NCBI GenBank assembly: GCA_002360535.1
Contig: DEQR01000055.1
Location: 1 to 64,000 of the forward strand
From: Thiobacillus sp. UBA3361
Lineage (GTDB): Bacteria; Pseudomonadota; Gammaproteobacteria; Burkholderiales; Thiobacillaceae
Length of the DNA stretch: 64,000 nt
Reading direction: 5' to 3'
In this document: piece by piece, positions 60,216 to 64,000 of the stretch
Position numbering within the stretch: the stretch's first letter is position 1
Layout: each line of letters begins with the position of its first letter
The notes under the pieces: model-generated
Seen by the model: only the letters and a program-made list of their open reading frames with translations
The model's database searches: none
What the model was told of the DNA's origin: nothing
Position numbers and translations under genes: made by a program

Positions 60216-60242
60216 GTATCCTCGGGCTCTGCCGGGGGATAC
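60216..60242 (+). promoter_or_regulatory. Stem-loop in the modA leader
   Basis: GTATCCTC pairs with GGGGGATAC-type sequence (8 base pairs, one G-U), continued by an inner GGC/GCC stem, ending 22 bases before the modA start. It may be a terminator of the preceding operon, an attenuator, or an RNA stabiliser; it does not match the known molybdenum-cofactor riboswitch. Confidence 0.4.
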
Positions 60243-60264
60243 TTGCTTCAACAGGACCGACACC

Positions 60265-61011
60265 ATGCCGCTTCGTTTTCCGCTCTTCCTTCTGGCCCTG
60301 GCTCTGCCGGCTGCTTCGCTTGCCGGAGAGGTGACGGTGGCCGTGGCCTCCAACTTCACCGCGCCTATGAACGCCATCGCCGCCGAGTTCGCCAGGGATA
60401 CCGGCCACCAGGCCAAACCGGCCTTCGGGGCCACCGGCAAGTTCTACGCCCAGATCAGGAACGGCGCCCCATTCCAGATGCTCCTGGCCGCCGACGACGA
60501 AACGCCGGCCAGGCTGGAGCGGGAAGGCATGACCGTGCCCGGCAGCCGTTTCACCTACGCCGTCGGCACCCTGGTGCTGTGGTCCGCCAAGCCGGGTTTC
60601 GTGGATGGCAAGGGCGAGGTGCTGAAGGGCGGGCAGTTCCACAAGCTGGCCCTGGCCAACCCCAAGCTGGCGCCCTATGGCGCGGCGGCGCTGGAAACCC
60701 TGGCCGCCCTGGGCCTCAAGTCCGCGCTGGAGGCCAGGTTCGTGCTCGGCGAGAACATCGCCCAGACCTATCAGTTCGCCCTCAGCGGCAACGCCGAGTT
60801 GGGCTTTGTCGCCCTGTCCCAGGTGATGCGGGACGGCAAGATCGGCGAAGGCTCCGCCTGGATCGTGCCCGCCGGGTTGCACGCCCCCATCCGCCAGGAC
60901 GCGGTCATCCTGGCCGGCGGCAAGGGCAACGCCGCCGCCGAGGCACTGGCGAAATATTTGAAAGGCGGCAAGGCCAGGGCGATCATGCGCGCCTATGGCT
61001 ACGACATCTGA
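60265..61011 (+). CDS. modA: Molybdate-binding periplasmic protein ModA
   Basis: Captures molybdate or tungstate for the ModBC transporter. 248 residues with signal peptide (LLALALPAASLA). The start of the mature part VTVAVASNFTAPMNAIAAEF, FGATGKFYAQI and the ligand-contacting Ser/Ala-rich loop (NAELGFVALSQVM) match the ModA/WtpA group 1. It is the first gene of modABC; modB follows 13 bases later. AACAGGACC precedes the ATG. Confidence 0.93.
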   Translation: MPLRFPLFLLALALPAASLAGEVTVAVASNFTAPMNAIAAEFARDTGHQAKPAFGATGKFYAQIRNGAPFQMLLAADDETPARLEREGMTVPGSRFTYAVGTLVLWSAKPGFVDGKGEVLKGGQFHKLALANPKLAPYGAAALETLAALGLKSALEARFVLGENIAQTYQFALSGNAELGFVALSQVMRDGKIGEGSAWIVPAGLHAPIRQDAVILAGGKGNAAAEALAKYLKGGKARAIMRAYGYDI

Positions 61012-61024
61012 ATCCGGGCGCTGA

Positions 61025-61702
61025 ATGGGCTTTGCGGACGCCGACCTGGCCGCCATCTGGCTCACCCTCCGGCTGGCCACCGTCACCACCCTGCTGCTGC
61101 TGCTGATCGGCACGCCCATCGCCTGGTGGCTGGCGCGCACTCGGTCGTGGCTCAAGGCGCCGCTGGGCGCCGTGGTGGCCTTGCCGCTGGTGCTGCCGCC
61201 CACGGTGCTGGGTTTCTACCTGCTGGTGGCCATGGGTCCCCACGGGCCGGTGGGCCAGCTCACCCAGGCGCTGGGCCTGGGCCTGCTGCCTTTCACCTTC
61301 TGGGGCCTGGTGGTGGCCTCGGTGTTCTATTCCATGCCCTTCGTGGTGCAGCCCCTGCAAAACGCCTTCGAGGCCATCGGCGACCGGCCCCTGGAGGCCG
61401 CCGCCACCCTGCGGGCCTCTCCCCTGGACACCTTCTTCAGCGTGGTGCTGCCCCTGGCCCGGCCCGGTTTTCTGACCGCCTCCATCCTGGGCTTCGCCCA
61501 TACGGTGGGCGAATTCGGCGTGGTGCTGATGATCGGCGGCAACATCCCCGACGAGACGCGGGTGGTGTCGGTGCAGATCTACGACCACGTGGAGGCCCTG
61601 GAATACGCCCAGGCGCATTGGCTGTCCGCGTCCATGGTGTTGTTCTCCTTCCTGGTGCTGCTGGCCCTGTATCAGTTCAACCCCACGAGGCCGCGCAAAT
61701 GA
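61025..61702 (+). CDS. modB: Molybdate ABC transporter permease ModB
   Basis: Inner-membrane permease of 225 residues with about five to six helices. The EAA loop, LEAAATLRASPLDTFFSVVLP, contacts ModC. VLPPTVLGFYLL and HTVGEFGVVLMIGGNIP are typical ModB segments. Its TGA overlaps an ATG at 61699, which would once have been the modC start, but the frame from that ATG now ends at 61854; a palindromic repeat sits between. Confidence 0.94.
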   Translation: MGFADADLAAIWLTLRLATVTTLLLLLIGTPIAWWLARTRSWLKAPLGAVVALPLVLPPTVLGFYLLVAMGPHGPVGQLTQALGLGLLPFTFWGLVVASVFYSMPFVVQPLQNAFEAIGDRPLEAAATLRASPLDTFFSVVLPLARPGFLTASILGFAHTVGEFGVVLMIGGNIPDETRVVSVQIYDHVEALEYAQAHWLSASMVLFSFLVLLALYQFNPTRPRK

Positions 61703-61722
61703 GTGCCCACTTTCACCTGGTT

Positions 61723-61820
61723 ATCCCCCCCTTTGGAAAAAGGGGGCAGGGGGGATTCGACGGCGCGGCCAGACGTGAAGCCGCGGGAATCCCCCTCACT
61801 CCCCCTTTTGCAAAGGGGGA
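61723..61820. repeat. MITE-like palindromic repeat at the modB/modC junction
   Basis: Two ~35-base arms in inverted orientation flank a 28-base GC-rich centre (61759-61786). The left arm is 61723-61758 (ATCCCCCC, CTTTGGAAAAAG, then GGGGGATTC); the right arm, 61787-61820, starts GAATCCCCC and ends CAAAGGGGGA. Each arm is itself a small palindrome. Similar CCCCCTTT...AAAGGGGG elements are dispersed repeats in many bacteria. It separates the modB stop from the present modC start. Confidence 0.7.
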
Positions 61821-61846
61821 AGCCATCCGGACCGACCGCATGGGCC

Positions 61847-62926
61847 ATGGATAATCCGGCCATCCAGGCCCGGTTCAGGCTGGCATTCCCCGCCTTCACC
61901 CTGGACGTGGACCTGAGCCTGCCGGGCCGAGGTGTCACCGCCCTGTTCGGCCATTCCGGTTCCGGCAAGACCACCCTGCTGCGCTGCATCGCCGGCCTGG
62001 AAAAGGTGCCCGGCGGCTTTCTGAGGATGGGCGACGAGACATGGCAGGAAGGGGAGGCCTTCCTGCCCACCCATCGCCGCCCCCTGGGCTATGTGTTCCA
62101 GGAGGCCAGCCTGTTCCCCCACCTGACGGTGAAACGCAACCTGGAATATGGCCTCAAACGGGTGGCCGCGTCCGCGCGCAAGGTGTCCCTGGAGCACGCC
62201 GTGGAACTGCTGGGTATCGCCCATCTGCTGGACCGCCTGCCGGAGCGGCTGTCCGGCGGCGAGAAGCAGCGCGTCGCCATCGCCCGCGCCCTGGCGGTGA
62301 GTCCCCGCATCCTGCTCATGGACGAACCCCTGGCCGCCCTGGACCTGGCCCGCAAACGGGAAATCCTGCCCTACCTGGAACGCCTGCACGACGAACTGGA
62401 TATCCCCGTCCTCTACGTCAGCCATGCCCCCGACGAGGTGGCCCACCTGGCCGACCACATCGTGGTCCTGGACCAGGGCCGTGCGGTGGCCGCCGGGCCG
62501 CTCACCGACATCCTGGCGCGCCTGGATTTGCCCATCAAGCTGGGCGAGGACACGGGCGTGGTGCTGGACGCTACGGTGGCCGAACGCGACGAACACTGGC
62601 ACCTGACGCGGGTGGACTTCGACGGCGGCCACTTCTGGGCGCGCGACGCCGGCCACGCGGTTGGGCAGCGCGTGCGCGTGCGCGTGCTGGCGCGCGACGT
62701 CAGCATCGCCCTGCAACACAGCTTCAACACCAGCATCCTCAACGCCCTGCCGGCCACGGTGGAGGCCATCGCCGACGAGAGCCACCCGGCGCTGGCCTTG
62801 TTGCGCCTGCGGGTGGGCGCCTCGCCCTTGGTGGCGCGCATCACCCGCCGCTCGGTGCAGGCCCTGGAACTGACGCCAGGCAAGGTGGTGTTCGCCCAGG
62901 TCAAGGCCGTGGCCCTGGTGGGGTGA
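61847..62926 (+). CDS. modC: Molybdate ABC transporter ATPase ModC
   Basis: ATPase driving molybdate import. From ATG 61847: Walker A GHSGSGKTTLLR (~37), Q-loop, signature LSGGEKQRVAIARAL, Walker B LLMDEPLAALD, H-loop YVSHAPDE, and a C-terminal TOBE molybdate-sensing domain (~290-355, starting SILNALPATVEAI). 359 residues, normal length. The repeat in front lengthens the modB-modC gap to 144 bases and removes the usual overlap; no good ribosome-binding site is visible (GGGCC). Its TGA overlaps the GTG of the GNAT-like gene. Confidence 0.93.
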   Translation: MDNPAIQARFRLAFPAFTLDVDLSLPGRGVTALFGHSGSGKTTLLRCIAGLEKVPGGFLRMGDETWQEGEAFLPTHRRPLGYVFQEASLFPHLTVKRNLEYGLKRVAASARKVSLEHAVELLGIAHLLDRLPERLSGGEKQRVAIARALAVSPRILLMDEPLAALDLARKREILPYLERLHDELDIPVLYVSHAPDEVAHLADHIVVLDQGRAVAAGPLTDILARLDLPIKLGEDTGVVLDATVAERDEHWHLTRVDFDGGHFWARDAGHAVGQRVRVRVLARDVSIALQHSFNTSILNALPATVEAIADESHPALALLRLRVGASPLVARITRRSVQALELTPGKVVFAQVKAVALVG

Positions 62927-63390
62927 CAGGGGCAAGCGGCCAGGTGCAAGACGCAAGGAAAACCCGGCCGGACGTCGTGGTGGGATGCGCCACGGCGAGG
63001 GACCTGGAGGACATGGCCGACCTGCTGGCGGAGCTGTTCGCCCTGGAGGCCGATTTCCGGCCCGACCGGGCGAAACAACTGGCCGGTCTCGAGCTGATCC
63101 TGGACACCCCGGCCCTGGGCCGCCTGTTCGTCACCCGCGCCGACGGCCGGGTCGTGGCCATGGCCAACGCCCTGGTCACCGTCAGTACCGCCGAGGGCGG
63201 CCGGGTGTTACTGCTGGAGGACGTCATCGTCGGTGCGACCCACCGGCGTGCCGGCCTGGGCGGCGGCGGAGGGCATGACCCGCGCACCCTCTTGGCCGAC
63301 CGGGACAACGCCCCGGCCCTGGGGTTTTACCGCCGCCTGGGCTTCACCGGCTCGAACATGACGGTGTTGCGGAAGCGGACAGTGGCCTGA
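62923..63390 (+). CDS. GNAT acetyltransferase-like protein, apparently shortened in motif A
   Basis: A 155-residue GNAT-type protein. The GTG at 62923 overlaps the modC stop; its first ~15 codons read a spacer-like repeat (GGGGCAAGC, GGTGCAAGACGCAAGG), so a GTG near 62976 may be the real start. GNAT features are ATARDLEDMADLLAELF, VLLLEDVIVGATHRRAGLG and NAPALGFYRRLGF. The acetyl-CoA-binding helix after RRAGLG is replaced by GGGGHDPRTLLADRDN, about 12-15 residues shorter than usual. This could impair or abolish activity. In many genomes such a gene follows modABC. Confidence 0.65.
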   Translation: MTGASGQVQDARKTRPDVVVGCATARDLEDMADLLAELFALEADFRPDRAKQLAGLELILDTPALGRLFVTRADGRVVAMANALVTVSTAEGGRVLLLEDVIVGATHRRAGLGGGGGHDPRTLLADRDNAPALGFYRRLGFTGSNMTVLRKRTVA

Positions 63391-63421
63391 AGTCCGAGTT
63401 GCCTTGGAGTCGTAGCCGTAG

Positions 63422-63448
63422 GGCGCAATAACCGAAGGGCATTGCGCC
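63422..63448. repeat. REP-like palindrome downstream of the GNAT gene
   Basis: GGCGCAAT (63422-63429) and ATTGCGCC (63441-63448) flank AACCGAAGGGC. GTAGGGCGCAAT-AACCGAAGGGC-ATTGCGCC type elements recur in betaproteobacterial genomes. It lies 32 bases past the GNAT stop and could also act as a terminator. Confidence 0.5.
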
Positions 63449-63592
63449 TTAAGCGGATTCCTGCCGTTTCGCCGTCCCTTCAGGCTCTCCAAATTGCTTG
63501 ACCTAGCTGTCTCACAGTACATGTTCGGCCTTGCGTGCCGGGGTACCATTTCACAGTCCCCAGCCTAGGACTCAATGAAAGGGAGAATCCAA

Positions 63593-64000
63593 ATGTTCCA
63601 ACTACTCGCATCTTGCATTCTCGTAGTGGCTGCCTTCTCCGCGCCCATCGCGCATGCCGCCACCACTACCGCATACAACACCTTCCTGGTGCAACCCCAG
63701 AGATTCGGGCAGGTCGCGGGATTCAGCTACTACGGCGGCGCGCAGGTGGGCGGCGCACTGTTCGGCAATACCTTCATCCCCACGGTCAGCGGCATGCTGT
63801 CGGACGTGTGGATTGCCATTGGCAGTTCCCTGGCTGACAACGGCACGGACATCGTCCATGTGTACCTCGCCACCACCGACGCCCAGAACCTGCCCGAGTT
63901 TGCCCTCGCCGAGGCCGTCGTGCAGGGCGAGCTGTCGAAGAGGGAGAGCATCGTGCACATACCGGCCGGGGATCCGGATATCTTTCTCCAGGCGGGTCAG
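63593..64000 (+). CDS. Exported protein, 3' truncated by window end (possible surface/anchor-domain protein)
   Basis: From ATG 63593 (GGGAG at nine bases upstream) the frame is open to the window end: at least 136 residues. A signal peptide (LLASCILVVAAFSAPIAHAA) precedes a mature part with FGYYGG-like glycine-rich strands and DVWIAIGSSL-x-YLATTDAQNLPEFALAEAVV, resembling the choice-of-anchor beta-sandwich domains of PEP-CTERM-type proteins. The sorting signal, if any, would be beyond the window. Family assignment is tentative. Confidence 0.6.
   Translation, partial: MFQLLASCILVVAAFSAPIAHAATTTAYNTFLVQPQRFGQVAGFSYYGGAQVGGALFGNTFIPTVSGMLSDVWIAIGSSLADNGTDIVHVYLATTDAQNLPEFALAEAVVQGELSKRESIVHIPAGDPDIFLQAGQ

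Noticed and set aside
60142..60264. Molybdenum cofactor riboswitch before modA
   Set aside because: None of the conserved Moco motif elements is present; only a plain stem-loop was seen.

Overview
The window is GC-rich, tightly packed chromosome of a Gram-negative bacterium, most likely a betaproteobacterium. The support is the LptD/SurA/PdxA/RsmA block next to AmgK/MurU, the PepP/UbiH/VisC-type block ending in DsbC, PilVWX/PilY1 type IV pilus genes, and short palindromic repeats of the kind common in Thiobacillus- and Rhodocyclales-like genomes. This placement is inferred from gene content only. No rRNA, tRNA, CRISPR array, insertion sequence or prophage was recognised.

Layout. 0-5 kb: a flavoprotein disulfide reductase cut by the window edge, a PPK2 polyphosphate kinase, a small Cys-rich secreted protein and a membrane class III adenylate cyclase (minus strand). 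5.2-11.5 kb: a compact plus-strand group with an exported WD40-caspase, an exported DUF4384-like protein, a 600-residue exported protein of unknown function and a small helical protein. 11.6-15.8 kb: a diguanylate cyclase, a YheS-type ABC-F ATPase and glycerate 2-kinase. 15.9-19.0 kb: a two-gene cassette with a protein carrying two TIR/deoxyribosyltransferase-like domains and a DUF1232-like partner. 19.2-31.9 kb: vanadium haloperoxidase-like protein, DUF302 protein, a frameshifted exported protein, EttA, a DUF123 protein, a DUF2059-like protein, PsiF, ferredoxin-NADP reductase, MsrB, an RsuA-family pseudouridine synthase, a 2OG-Fe(II) oxygenase, DUF455 and VanZ-like proteins, a nitroreductase and an M48 protease.

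31.9-38.9 kb: a Crp/Fnr regulator behind a matching palindrome, a DUF11-repeat surface protein with a strong terminator, SfsA, a methyltransferase with a SlyD-like region, MltA and a YjfB-like motility protein. 38.9-46.8 kb: pilV-pilW-pilX-pilY1 behind a sigma-28-type promoter and a class I c-di-GMP riboswitch, then a TonB-like protein on the other strand. 46.9-54.7 kb: a hydrolase lacking its usual catalytic His, a small protein behind a sigma-54-type promoter, then the minus-strand run amgK-murU-pepP-ubiH-ubiH-like-dsbC. 54.8-64 kb: lptD-surA-pdxA-rsmA, modABC split by a palindromic repeat, a shortened GNAT protein, and an exported protein cut by the window end.

Three points stand out. The exported caspase operon and the tandem TIR-like/DUF1232 cassette lie 4.4 kb apart and look like conflict or cell-death modules, although no function can be proven here. 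The minor-pilin operon appears to take two motility-related inputs in series, a flagellar-type promoter and a c-di-GMP riboswitch, and a diguanylate cyclase is encoded in the same window. Several small lesions and repeat insertions (modB/modC, the ABC-F linker, the frameshift at 21.78 kb, the GNAT deletion) show recent local remodelling.
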